DNA of 64,000 bases from Candidatus Moraniibacteriota bacterium (GTDB lineage: Bacteria > Patescibacteria > Paceibacteria > Moranbacterales > UBA2206). Made by a program: the position numbers and the translations under genes. The stretch covers positions 1 to 64,000 of the forward strand of contig JAUSNP010000001.1 of NCBI GenBank assembly GCA_030645735.1, written 5' to 3'. Of this stretch, positions 48,822-57,383 are shown in pieces (the stretch's first letter is position 1; every line of letters starts with the position of its first letter). The notes under the pieces were generated by a model. The model was not told where the DNA came from. It saw only the letters and a program-made list of their open reading frames with translations, and ran no database searches.

Positions 48822-50195
48822 ATGAACACAGGAAAAATCACTCAAGTTATCGGGCCAGTTGTGGATGTTGAATTTGCTGACGGTTTGCCAAAGATTTATG
48901 ACGCTTTGGAAATCAAATTGGAGAATGGTGAGAAGTTGGTTTTGGAAACTCATCAACACACGGGCGGCAACAAAGTTCGCGCGGTGGCCATGGGCTCGAC
49001 CGATGGTCTTCGTCGTGGCATGGAAGTGACTGACACGGGCTCCGCAATTTCAGTGCCAGTGGGTGCGGGAGTTTTGGGACGAATGTTCAATTTGTTGGGT
49101 GAAACTATTGATGGAATTGATGAAGAAATAAAAATGGAGAGAAGAGACCCAATTCATCGTGACGCGCCAAGTTTTGCTGAGCAATCAACGCAAGCCGAAA
49201 TTCTGGAAACGGGTATCAAAGTTATTGACCTCATCTGTCCATTCGTGAAGGGTGGAAAGGTTGGTTTGTTTGGTGGTGCTGGAGTGGGCAAGACGGTAGT
49301 TATTCAAGAATTGATCCGCAACATCGCACAAGAGCACGGTGGCTATTCAATCTTTGCTGGCGTAGGCGAGCGAACTCGTGAAGGAAACGACTTGTATCAT
49401 GAAATGAAAGAATCAGGCGTGTTGGATAAAACTGCTTTGGTGTTTGGCCAGATGAATGAACCACCCGGAGCCCGACAACGCGTGGCTTTGTCAGCGTTGA
49501 CGATGGCGGAATATTTCCGTGACACTGAAGGCAAAGACGTTTTGTTTTTCGTAGACAACATTTTCCGTTTCACTCAGGCCGGATCTGAAGTGTCAGCTCT
49601 TCTTGGACGAATTCCATCAGCGGTAGGCTATCAACCAACCTTGGCAGAAGAAATGGGCAAGTTGCAAGAGCGCATCACTTCAACTAAAAAAGGTTCTGTG
49701 ACCTCAGTGCAGGCTGTGTATGTGCCAGCTGATGACTTGACCGATCCAGCACCAGCGACAACTTTCGGACATTTGGATTCAACCGTTGTATTGTCCCGTG
49801 GACTTTCTGAATTGGGAATTTATCCAGCTGTAGATCCATTGGATTCCAGCTCAACTATTCTTGATCCAAAAATCGTAGGCGAAGAACATTATGCCGTAGC
49901 TCGTGGCGTGCAGAAAGTTTTGCAGAGATACAAAGACTTGCAAGATATCATCGCTATTTTGGGTATGGAAGAATTATCTGATGAGGACAAGGTGATTGTG
50001 TCACGAGCTCGCAAGATTCAAAAATTCTTGTCACAGCCATTCTTCGTGGCCGAGCAATTCACTGGAACTCCTGGAAAATATGTGCGCCTTGCTGACACCA
50101 TCAAATCATTCAAGGCAATCCTAGCTGGTGAATATGACGAATTGCCAGAGCAGGAGTTTTATATGAAGGGGGTTATTGATGAGATTAAGAAATAG
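48822..50195 (+). CDS. atpD: ATP synthase subunit beta
   Basis: A 457-residue catalytic subunit: GGAGVGKTVVIQELI (Walker A, about 149-157), the GERTREGNDLYHEM catalytic Glu region, VLFFVDNIFRFTQAGSEVS (Walker B) and the DELSEEDK-like region reading MEELSDEDK. It hydrolyses or makes ATP at the alpha/beta interface. A heptamer-like repeat follows before atpC. Confidence 0.98.
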   Translation: MNTGKITQVIGPVVDVEFADGLPKIYDALEIKLENGEKLVLETHQHTGGNKVRAVAMGSTDGLRRGMEVTDTGSAISVPVGAGVLGRMFNLLGETIDGIDEEIKMERRDPIHRDAPSFAEQSTQAEILETGIKVIDLICPFVKGGKVGLFGGAGVGKTVVIQELIRNIAQEHGGYSIFAGVGERTREGNDLYHEMKESGVLDKTALVFGQMNEPPGARQRVALSALTMAEYFRDTEGKDVLFFVDNIFRFTQAGSEVSALLGRIPSAVGYQPTLAEEMGKLQERITSTKKGSVTSVQAVYVPADDLTDPAPATTFGHLDSTVVLSRGLSELGIYPAVDPLDSSSTILDPKIVGEEHYAVARGVQKVLQRYKDLQDIIAILGMEELSDEDKVIVSRARKIQKFLSQPFFVAEQFTGTPGKYVRLADTIKSFKAILAGEYDELPEQEFYMKGVIDEIKK

Positions 50196-50202
50196 GCAGC
50201 TG

Positions 50203-50303
50203 TTGGTAAAATGTCATTGGCTGTAGGAATAGAAATAAGTCATTGGTCTAAAGACTTTTTACTAACGACCAATCCTACTGCTAATGACCAATTACTTACG
50301 ACT
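50203..50303. repeat. Heptamer-like inverted repeat before atpC
   Basis: GTCATTG, GCTGTAG, GAATAGA and GTCATTG, GTCTAAA on the left; GACCAAT, CCTACTG, CTAATGA, CCAATTA on the right; TCATTGGT mirrors ACCAATGA-like text. Confidence 0.65.
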
Positions 50304-50310
50304 TAAAAAT

Positions 50311-50754
50311 ATGAATAATTCACAAAAAATAAAATTTAAAATAGTAACTCCCGAGAAGACAGTGTTCGACGAAGAAGTTTTGCAGGCGACTCTGCCGGTG
50401 ACGGACGGGGAGGTTACAATTTTGCCAAATCACAGATCATATATTGCATCACTCAAAGCAGGTGAGGTGTGTTTGAAATTGGAAAAAGGCAATGATGTGT
50501 GTATGGCGATCTCAGGTGGGTTTATTGAATTTAATGATAATGTTTTGGTAGTTTTGGCTGACACAGCTGAACGCGCTGAAGAAATTGATTTGACTCGCGC
50601 GGAAGAAGCGAGAAAGAGAGCGGAGGAATTGAAGAAAGAAAAGATTGAAGATGACAGCGAGTATGCGCGCGTGGCTGCTTCGATTGAGAAAGAAATGGCG
50701 CGTATCCGTGTGGCCAGAAAACATCGCACCCAACATGGTATGCATTTGAATTAG
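50311..50754 (+). CDS. atpC: ATP synthase subunit epsilon
   Basis: A 147-residue epsilon with the N-terminal beta sandwich (FKIVTPEKTVFDEEV, LPNHRSYIASLKAGEV) and a complete C-terminal helical part (RAEEARKRAEELKKEK, IEKEMARIRVARKHR) that can inhibit ATP hydrolysis. The ATG at 50311 is preferred; an upstream ATG (50284) lies in the repeat. Last gene of the operon. Confidence 0.93.
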   Translation: MNNSQKIKFKIVTPEKTVFDEEVLQATLPVTDGEVTILPNHRSYIASLKAGEVCLKLEKGNDVCMAISGGFIEFNDNVLVVLADTAERAEEIDLTRAEEARKRAEELKKEKIEDDSEYARVAASIEKEMARIRVARKHRTQHGMHLN

Positions 50755-50770
50755 GGAGGTAACAATAGAA

Positions 50771-50799
50771 TTAAAAAACCATTTATGGTTTTTTAATTT
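50771..50799 (+). terminator. Terminator of the ATP synthase operon
   Basis: TTAAAAAACC/GGTTTTTTAA stem with ATTTAT loop, ending in a T-rich run; it can work in either direction. Confidence 0.75.
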
Positions 50800-50838
50800 G
50801 TGTAAAAATATTTGTAATAATTTATTTTTTATAAAAAT

Positions 50839-52485
50839 ATGTTTTTGAACAAAACAAAAATGCGGGAGTATTTTAAAAAAGATTTCAGGGCAGATTTAAT
50901 TGCGGGAATCGTGGTTGGTTTGGTAGCGTTGCCATTGGCCATTGCTTTTGCCATCGCATCTGGGGTGAGTGCGCAACAGGGACTCTATTCTGCAATCATC
51001 GCTGGCGGAATCATTGCTATTTTTTCTGGTTCCAATTATCAAGTTTCTGGTCCGACAGGCGCTTTTATTGTAGTTTTGTTGGGAATTGTAAATAAGTTTG
51101 GCGTAGACGGGTTGATGATGGCTGGATTTATGGCCGGAGTTATTTTGATTTTGATGGGAGTGTTCAAGTTTGGTTCAATTATCAAATTTATTCCCTATCC
51201 AGTGACAGTTGGCTTTACTTCAGGAATCGCGATGATTATATTTTTTGGACAAATAAAAAACTTTTTAGGTTTGGATTTTGGCGGTAAAATTCCTTTGGAT
51301 TTTATTGAAACATTAGAAATGATTTATCATGGTTTGTTGCGGGGGCTAAATAGTTATTCTTTGATCATTGGTTTGGCAACTTTGGCGATTTTTTTTGTTT
51401 GGAAGAAATACAACAAAAAATTTCCACCAGCGCCAGTAGCGCTGGCTGGAGGAATAGTTGTGAGCTTGTTTTTTCTAGATAAACACGTGCCGATTATTGG
51501 AGACATTCCTGCGGGACTGCCATCTTTTCATATGTTGGATTTCAATTTTGCCAATATGAAGCTTTTGTTGCCGGCAGCTTTTACGGTGGCAATTTTGGGT
51601 GCCATTGAATCGTTGTTATCTGCTGTGGTGGCTGACGGTATGACAGGCACAAAACATAATTCTAACAAGGAATTGATTGCGCAGGGGCTTGGAAACATTG
51701 TTGTGCCATTTTTCGGCGGAATTCCAGCAACCGGTGCGATTGCGAGAACTGCAACAAACATCAAAAATGGTGGCAGAACAAGAATGGCAGCTATCATTCA
51801 TGCCGTTGTAATTTTGTTGATTGTTTTGCTTTTTGCTAAGTATGCTAAATTTATTCCTTTGGCTGCCTTAGCGGCGATCTTGATTACAGTAGCGTATAAT
51901 ATGAGTGAAATGGATCATTTTAAAAAATTGCTAAAAGCCCCGCGACGAGATGTGGCTGTTTTGCTAAGTACTTTTCTTTTGACAGTCTTTGCTGATTTGA
52001 CAGTGGCAGTTGGCATTGGAGTGGTGATGGCAGCGTTGTTATTCATTAAGCGTGTTAGTGAAATAAAAAACATTGTCAGCAGTTTGGAGGAAAATGTTAA
52101 GGTTGGCAGTGAGGGCAGCAAGCGATTGCATGAAAGCCTTGTTGATTTTCCGCAAATTTCACTGTACGAAATTAATGGACCAATGTTTTTTGGTGCTGCG
52201 AGCGTAATGCAAGAGCGAATTGGCTATGAGCAAGAGGGCGTGTTGATTATTCGCATGAAGCATGTTGGGGCGATTGATGCCACAGCAACACATGCTTTGG
52301 AAATTTTGATCGATGAAGTGCATGCCTCGGGTGGAAAAGTTATTTTGGCCACAGTCCAGAAATATGTGTTGTTGAATTTGAAGAAAACCGGCATAATCGA
52401 TCTTTTGGGCGGAGATGCGTATGTTGCCAAAAGCAGTACTGAAGCAATTGAAATGGCCAAGAAAATAATCGCGGAGAAAAAATAA
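50839..52485 (+). CDS. SulP-family anion transporter with STAS domain
   Basis: A 548-residue transporter. DLIAGIVVGLVALPLAIAFAIASG and SGPTGAFIVVL are SulP signatures in the first membrane helices (about 20-400 in all). The cytoplasmic STAS domain starts near 430 (ISLYEINGPMFFGAA, then IIRMKHVGAIDATATHALEIL). Possible substrates are sulfate, bicarbonate or dicarboxylates; no neighbouring carbonic anhydrase gives a hint. It has its own spacer after the ATP synthase terminator. Confidence 0.92.
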   Translation: MFLNKTKMREYFKKDFRADLIAGIVVGLVALPLAIAFAIASGVSAQQGLYSAIIAGGIIAIFSGSNYQVSGPTGAFIVVLLGIVNKFGVDGLMMAGFMAGVILILMGVFKFGSIIKFIPYPVTVGFTSGIAMIIFFGQIKNFLGLDFGGKIPLDFIETLEMIYHGLLRGLNSYSLIIGLATLAIFFVWKKYNKKFPPAPVALAGGIVVSLFFLDKHVPIIGDIPAGLPSFHMLDFNFANMKLLLPAAFTVAILGAIESLLSAVVADGMTGTKHNSNKELIAQGLGNIVVPFFGGIPATGAIARTATNIKNGGRTRMAAIIHAVVILLIVLLFAKYAKFIPLAALAAILITVAYNMSEMDHFKKLLKAPRRDVAVLLSTFLLTVFADLTVAVGIGVVMAALLFIKRVSEIKNIVSSLEENVKVGSEGSKRLHESLVDFPQISLYEINGPMFFGAASVMQERIGYEQEGVLIIRMKHVGAIDATATHALEILIDEVHASGGKVILATVQKYVLLNLKKTGIIDLLGGDAYVAKSSTEAIEMAKKIIAEKK

Positions 52486-52533
52486 AGCCTCCTAGAGACA
52501 AATACGCGGTTGGTAAGAAAATATACTTTAAAA

Positions 52534-52563
52534 TAAAGGGTTAAAGGGGATAAAATGGGAAAA
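52534..52563. repeat. G-rich heptamer-like stretch
   Basis: AAAGGGT, TAAAGGGG, ATAAAATGGGAAAAATAAAGGG-like text similar to the arms at 15613 and 16039. Only one arm is seen. Confidence 0.45.
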
Positions 52564-52566
52564 ATA

Positions 52567-52594
52567 AAGGGCGGATTACAAAGATCCGCCCTTT
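52567..52594. terminator. Strong terminator after the SulP gene
   Basis: AAGGGCGGAT/ATCCGCCCTT, a perfect 10-bp stem followed by T-rich DNA and preceded by A-rich DNA. Confidence 0.85.
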
Positions 52595-52604
52595 GCTATT
52601 CTCC

Positions 52605-52633
52605 TTGAAATAAAGATAGAAATGAGCTAGAAT
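52605..52633 (+). promoter_or_regulatory. Promoter of leuS
   Basis: TTGAAA (52605-52610), a 17-base spacer and TAGAAT (52628-52633). The leader of about 38 bases has AAGGAG (52635-52640) but is too short for a T-box. Confidence 0.7.
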
Positions 52634-52677
52634 CAAGGAGTAATGTAAAAGTAGGTTTAACTAGGCCTAAAAACACT

Positions 52678-55548
52678 ATGGAAAGCTATAATCCCAAGGA
52701 AATTGAGGCAAAATGGCAAGAGAAATGGCTTGAACAAGCCTCAGAGAAGATTGATAAGGACGATACTAAGAAGAAATTCTATATTTTAGATATGTTCCCA
52801 TATCCGTCTGGCACTGGCCTGCATATGGGACACACCGAGAGCTACACGGCGAGCGATGTTTTCTATCGTTTCAAAAAGATGCAAGGTTTCAATGTTTTGC
52901 ATCCACAAGGTTTTGATGCTTTTGGTTTGCCAGCAGAAAATTATGCCATCAAAACTGGCGTGCCACCGATTGAAACGACCAAGAAGAACATGGAGAATTA
53001 TATTCGCCAAATGCAGTCTTTAGGTTTCAATTATGATTTTTCGGAGCAGGCTATCACGAGTGATCCAGAATATTATAAATGGACGCAATGGATTTTTTCC
53101 GAGTTTTATAAAAATGGTTTAGTCTATAAAAAAACCCAAAAAACAAATTGGTGTGCTTCTTGTCAGACTGTCATTGCCAATGAGCAAGTGGTAGAAAACA
53201 AATGTGAACGATGTGGCACAGAAATTGAACAAAAAGAAGTGCCGACTTGGTTTTTCAAAATCACAGACTTTGCTGAAGAACTAATTGCTGATTTGGACGA
53301 TGTTGATTGGCCGGAATATACTAAGAAGAATCAGCGAGCGTGGATTGGTAAAAGTGAGGGTGCTGAAATTAAATTCGAAATTCGAAATTCGAAATCCGAA
53401 ACAAATTCAAAATCAGAAAAACAAAATACAAAACAATTTATCGAAGTATTTACTACGAGAGTGGATACGGTTTTTGGCGTGACTTATGTTGTGGTGGCTC
53501 CAGAACATCCATTAATCGCGCAACTTGAATCGCAAATCGCAAATCGCGATGAGATTTTTGCATACATTGAAAAATCAAAAAACAAAACAGAACTAGATCG
53601 AATGGAAGCCAAGGAAAAAACGGGTGTAGAGCTTGAAGGTATTAAGGCTGTCAATCCATTCAACGGCGAAGAAGTTCCAGTGTTTGTGGCTGATTATGTT
53701 CTTGGAAGCTATGGCACCGGCGCCGTGATGGCTGTGCCAGCACATGATGAAAGGGATTTTGAATTTGCAAAGAAATATAATTTACCGATTAAAAAAGTTA
53801 TTGAACCATGTTTTGACCAACTTGCCGAGCCAGGAAAAATTAAATGGGACGAGGCATTTGTTGAAAGGGATGCAATCTTAGCCATAGTTAAACATTGGGA
53901 AAAAGATGAGTATCTATGCCTTCAGTGGAAAAAGGTTGACTGGAGAACTTTTATTACTGGTGGACCGGAAGGCGGTCAGTCTTTTGAAGAAGCGGCAAGA
54001 ACGGAAATTTTAGAAGAGACTGGTTATAAAAACTTGAAATTAATTAAAGAGCTACCAATGGTGCATAGTCGCTTTTATCATGTACCAAAAAAAGTGAACC
54101 GATTTGCTCATTTCAATGTTTTCTATTTTGAGCTAAAGGACGGCGATAAAGATAATATTTCAGATAATGAGCAAGAAAACCACGATACTGTTTGGGTAAT
54201 GAGTGACAAAATTGAGCAATTTTTAACTGCCGATTCGCATAAATATATTTTTAAAAATTTAAATAACCCAGAAGTCTCTTTTGTAGAAGATGGAGTATTG
54301 AATAATTCTGGAGAATATAATTTTTTGACTTCCGAACAAGCGCGGGGAAAAATGACAGCTTGGTTGGAAGAAAAAGGTTTGGGCAAAAAAGTTGTGAATT
54401 ATCGTTTGCGTGATTGGTCAATTTCACGGCAGAGGTATTGGGGTTGTCCGATTCCGATTGTGTATTCACCGGAGGGTGAACCGCATTTGGTTCCAGAGCA
54501 ATATTTGCCATGGAAATTGCCGGAGGATGTTGATTTTGTGCCGACCGGAACTTCACCTTTGGCCAAGTCGCAGGAACTCAAAGAAAGAGTGGAAAAAATT
54601 TTTGGAGAATGTTGGACAGCTGAGTATGATACGATGGACACCTTTGTGGATTCGTCGTGGTATTTCTTGCGCTATCCGGATGTGCACAATGACAAAGAAT
54701 TTTGTTCACAAACAAGAAAGGCTTGGTTGCCGGTGGATATGTATATCGGCGGTGCAGAACACACCTACATGCATCTTTTGTATGCCAGATTCTTTGTGAA
54801 AGCTTTGCACAAAATTGGACACTTGAGTTTCAATGAGCCATTTTTGAAATTGCGTCACCAAGGCATGGTCTTGGACAAGGCTGGCAACAAGATGTCCAAG
54901 TCCAAAGGCAATGTCATCAATCCGGATGAAATGGTAGAAAAATTTGGCGCGGATTCCGTGCGTATGTATATGATGTTTGTGGCACCGTTGGAAGATGCGG
55001 TTATGTGGAACGAAGAAAATATTGTGGGTGTGCGCAGATTTTTGGAAAGAGTTTGGCGCTTGCAAGAAAAAATTGTAGTTGAAAATATGGTAGTTGATTC
55101 GCTGACACACAAGACTATCAAAAAAGTTGGTGAAGATGTTGAAGTGATGAAATTTAATACAGCTATTTCCCAGATGATGATTTTGGTTAATGCGATGGAT
55201 AAAGAAAAACAGATATCAGTTACGAGTTACGAGTTACTAGTTACTATTCTAGCTCCATTTGCTCCGCACATGGCCGAAGAAATTTGGAACAAGCTTGGGC
55301 ACTCAGAAAGTATTTTTTCCTCAGCTTGGCCGGAGTATGATTCCGAATTGATCAAGGATGAAAAAATAAAATTGGTGATTCAGGTGAATGGCAAAGTGCG
55401 AGACACAATTGAAGTTAATGCTGAAATTTCAGAAGATGAGGCAAAAAAAGTTGCACTTGAAAGTGAAAAAATAAAAAATTATATTTCAGGCAAGGAAATC
55501 AGAAAAATAATTTATGTTAAAAACAAACTAGTGAGCATCGTCGTTTAA
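52678..55548 (+). CDS. leuS: Leucyl-tRNA synthetase with inserted Nudix domain
   Basis: A 956-residue class Ia synthetase: GLHMGHTESYTASD (HMGH 49-52), zinc-type CASC/CERC (about 160-183), CP1 editing domain (TTRVDTVFGVTYVVVAPEHP; GTGAVMAVPAHDERDFEFA), DWSISRQRYWGCPIP, and NKMSKSKGNVINPDE (about 737-741). Between the editing text and NNSGEYNFL, residues about 378-533 are an insertion with GGPEGGQSFEEAARTEILEE, a Nudix box keeping the EExG core but with Gln and Thr in place of the first Glu and the Arg. Three heptamer repeats lie in frame (about 232-252, 284-290, 847-856). Confidence 0.95.
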   Translation: MESYNPKEIEAKWQEKWLEQASEKIDKDDTKKKFYILDMFPYPSGTGLHMGHTESYTASDVFYRFKKMQGFNVLHPQGFDAFGLPAENYAIKTGVPPIETTKKNMENYIRQMQSLGFNYDFSEQAITSDPEYYKWTQWIFSEFYKNGLVYKKTQKTNWCASCQTVIANEQVVENKCERCGTEIEQKEVPTWFFKITDFAEELIADLDDVDWPEYTKKNQRAWIGKSEGAEIKFEIRNSKSETNSKSEKQNTKQFIEVFTTRVDTVFGVTYVVVAPEHPLIAQLESQIANRDEIFAYIEKSKNKTELDRMEAKEKTGVELEGIKAVNPFNGEEVPVFVADYVLGSYGTGAVMAVPAHDERDFEFAKKYNLPIKKVIEPCFDQLAEPGKIKWDEAFVERDAILAIVKHWEKDEYLCLQWKKVDWRTFITGGPEGGQSFEEAARTEILEETGYKNLKLIKELPMVHSRFYHVPKKVNRFAHFNVFYFELKDGDKDNISDNEQENHDTVWVMSDKIEQFLTADSHKYIFKNLNNPEVSFVEDGVLNNSGEYNFLTSEQARGKMTAWLEEKGLGKKVVNYRLRDWSISRQRYWGCPIPIVYSPEGEPHLVPEQYLPWKLPEDVDFVPTGTSPLAKSQELKERVEKIFGECWTAEYDTMDTFVDSSWYFLRYPDVHNDKEFCSQTRKAWLPVDMYIGGAEHTYMHLLYARFFVKALHKIGHLSFNEPFLKLRHQGMVLDKAGNKMSKSKGNVINPDEMVEKFGADSVRMYMMFVAPLEDAVMWNEENIVGVRRFLERVWRLQEKIVVENMVVDSLTHKTIKKVGEDVEVMKFNTAISQMMILVNAMDKEKQISVTSYELLVTILAPFAPHMAEEIWNKLGHSESIFSSAWPEYDSELIKDEKIKLVIQVNGKVRDTIEVNAEISEDEAKKVALESEKIKNYISGKEIRKIIYVKNKLVSIVV
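53371..53433. repeat. Heptamer repeat inside leuS (AAATTCG class)
   Basis: AAATTCG x3, AAATCCG, then degenerate A-rich units; read as KFEIRNSKSETNSKSEK at the start of the CP1 domain. Confidence 0.9.
53528..53548. repeat. Heptamer repeat inside leuS (AATCGCA class)
   Basis: AATCGCA, AATCGCA, AATCGCG; read as ESQIANR. Confidence 0.8.
55218..55245. repeat. Heptamer repeat inside leuS (AGTTACG/AGTTACT x4)
   Basis: AGTTACG x2 then AGTTACT x2, 28 bases; read as SVTSYELLVT, in the C-terminal anticodon domain. The peptide resembles the VTSYKL written in argS. Confidence 0.95.
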
Positions 55549-55566
55549 TTTCTTAATGACAAAAGT

Positions 55567-56331
55567 ATGCAAGTAGTAATTTTAGCGGCCGGAAGGGGGA
55601 GTCGAATGAAAGATTTGACCAAGGGTGTGCCAAAGCCGATGTTGAAAATCAAAGGCAAGCCGATTTTGGAGCACAAGATCAATATGTTGCCGAGTGAAAT
55701 AAAAGAAATCGTCTTCGTGATCGGCTACTATGGCGAGCACATTATGAATTATTTCAAGCACTATTTTGGCGGTCGCAAAATTACCTATGTCTTTCAAACA
55801 AACTTGAATGGGACAGGTGGCGCGTTATTTCTGGCTAAGAGTGTTTTGAAAGATAAATTCTTGGTTATAAATGGCGATGACCTCTATCACAAAAAAGATA
55901 TTAAAAAATTGCTAAAGCATGATTTGGCTATCTTGGGACGCGAAGTTGATGATACGAGCAAATTTGGCATTATCAAAACCAACGGCAAGGGACATATGGT
56001 TGAGGTTGTGGAGAAGCCAAAAAGATCTAAAGATAAGTTGGCTAATACGGGCGTGTATGTTTTGAACAAGAAGATTTTCGATTATGATTTGGTGCCGATT
56101 GGTGGCGGAGAATTTGGTTTGCCACAAACGATGGCCAAGATGGCCAAAGATCATCCGGTGAAAGTTGAAGCTGCGACCATTTGGCATGCTATTGGTAATC
56201 CAGAAGATTTGGCGGAAGCGGAAAAAATTATTCATAAATTTGAGGATAAACAAAAAAACGAAAAAGTTGAAGAAACCAAGAAAGTCACAAAAACTGCGAA
56301 AAATGTAAAAACTAAAAAACATAAGAAGTAG
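55567..56331 (+). CDS. Sugar-phosphate nucleotidyltransferase
   Basis: A 254-residue NTP-transferase. VVILAAGRGSRMKDLTKGVPKPML is the nucleotide-binding signature, FLVINGDDLYHKKDIKKL gives the metal-binding Asp, and VEVVEKPK and NTGVYVLNKKIF are typical of glucose-1-P or mannose-1-P uridylyl/guanylyl/thymidylyl transferases. The last 35 residues are Lys-rich (KKVTKTAKNVKTKKHKK) and probably disordered. It follows leuS by 18 bases. Exact sugar unknown. Confidence 0.88.
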   Translation: MQVVILAAGRGSRMKDLTKGVPKPMLKIKGKPILEHKINMLPSEIKEIVFVIGYYGEHIMNYFKHYFGGRKITYVFQTNLNGTGGALFLAKSVLKDKFLVINGDDLYHKKDIKKLLKHDLAILGREVDDTSKFGIIKTNGKGHMVEVVEKPKRSKDKLANTGVYVLNKKIFDYDLVPIGGGEFGLPQTMAKMAKDHPVKVEAATIWHAIGNPEDLAEAEKIIHKFEDKQKNEKVEETKKVTKTAKNVKTKKHKK

Positions 56332-56341
56332 AAAATATTTT

Positions 56342-57379
56342 ATGAAGAATAAAAATGTTGTTACTATCAGCGGAGGAACAGGGGGATTCACTTTGCTGTC
56401 AGGACTCAAAAAATATCCAATTAATATTTCAGCTATTGTTTCAATGGCGGATGATGGCGGTTCAACGGGAGTTTTACGCGATGAGTTGGGCGTGTTACCA
56501 CCAGGAGATGTTCGGCAATGCCTGTTGTCATTAAGCGATTCAACCGAGACATTGCGAGATTTGTTGAATTATCGTTTTCAAGAGGGCGGACTCAAAGGCC
56601 ATAATTTCGGCAATCTTTTGTTATCAGCATTAGAAAAAATAAATGGCAGTTTTTCTAAGGGAGTTGATGAGGCGGCTAAGATTTTGAATGTGAAAGGCCG
56701 AGTTATTCCAGTTTCCAATGAGGATATGCGGTTGTGCATAAAATTGAAAAATAAGAAAGTTTTAAATGGTGAAAAAAATTTGGATCACAACAAAGAAATT
56801 GATGCGGTAGGAATCGACCATATTTTTCTGAAAAACAAAGTAGCTGCCAATCCGGAAGCATTGAAAGCGATCAAGCAAGCTGATTATATCGTGATTGGAC
56901 CTGGTGATTTGTATGGCTCAGTCCTGCCAAATCTTTTAGTGAATGGAATTGCTGAGGCAATTAAAAAATCTAAAGCCAAGGTGATTTATAATTGCAATTT
57001 GACCAACAAGAACGGACAAACCAGCGCATTTGATGTTGATGATTATGTAGAAATTATCAATGGCTATATTGGCAAAGATAGAATTAATTTTGTCACCTAT
57101 AATACTGGAAAGCCAGCGGATAAATTGGTGGAGAAATATAGCAAGGAGGAAGGAAAGAATTTTGTTGTGCAATTTGATGTTGATAAAAATAGTAAAAGGA
57201 AATTCAAGCTCATCAAAAGCGATTTTATCTCCAACCATGAATTGCCAGGCTATCAAAAATCTCGTGTGTCGGTGAGAAGCAAATCATACATCCGTCATGA
57301 TAGTGAAAAGTTGGCCAAGTTGATTATGATGATTTTTGAACTGGGAGAATATGAAAATATAACTAAAGAAATAATTTAA
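56342..57379 (+). CDS. yvcK: YvcK/CofD-family gluconeogenesis factor
   Basis: A 345-residue Rossmann-like protein: VVTISGGTGGFTLLSGLKKY, SMADDGGSTGVLRDELGVLPPGD, GHNFGNLLLSAL and DYIVIGPGDLYGSVLPNLLV. YvcK proteins bind UDP-sugars and are needed for growth on gluconeogenic carbon and for cell shape in Bacillus. The following glmS gene makes the precursor of UDP-GlcNAc, which fits the family ligand. It lies 10 bases after the nucleotidyltransferase gene. Confidence 0.92.
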   Translation: MKNKNVVTISGGTGGFTLLSGLKKYPINISAIVSMADDGGSTGVLRDELGVLPPGDVRQCLLSLSDSTETLRDLLNYRFQEGGLKGHNFGNLLLSALEKINGSFSKGVDEAAKILNVKGRVIPVSNEDMRLCIKLKNKKVLNGEKNLDHNKEIDAVGIDHIFLKNKVAANPEALKAIKQADYIVIGPGDLYGSVLPNLLVNGIAEAIKKSKAKVIYNCNLTNKNGQTSAFDVDDYVEIINGYIGKDRINFVTYNTGKPADKLVEKYSKEEGKNFVVQFDVDKNSKRKFKLIKSDFISNHELPGYQKSRVSVRSKSYIRHDSEKLAKLIMMIFELGEYENITKEII

Positions 57380-57383
57380 TTGA

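Noticed and set aside
52640..52677. T-box in front of leuS
   Set aside because: The leader from the predicted promoter is about 38 bases and has no TGGN core.
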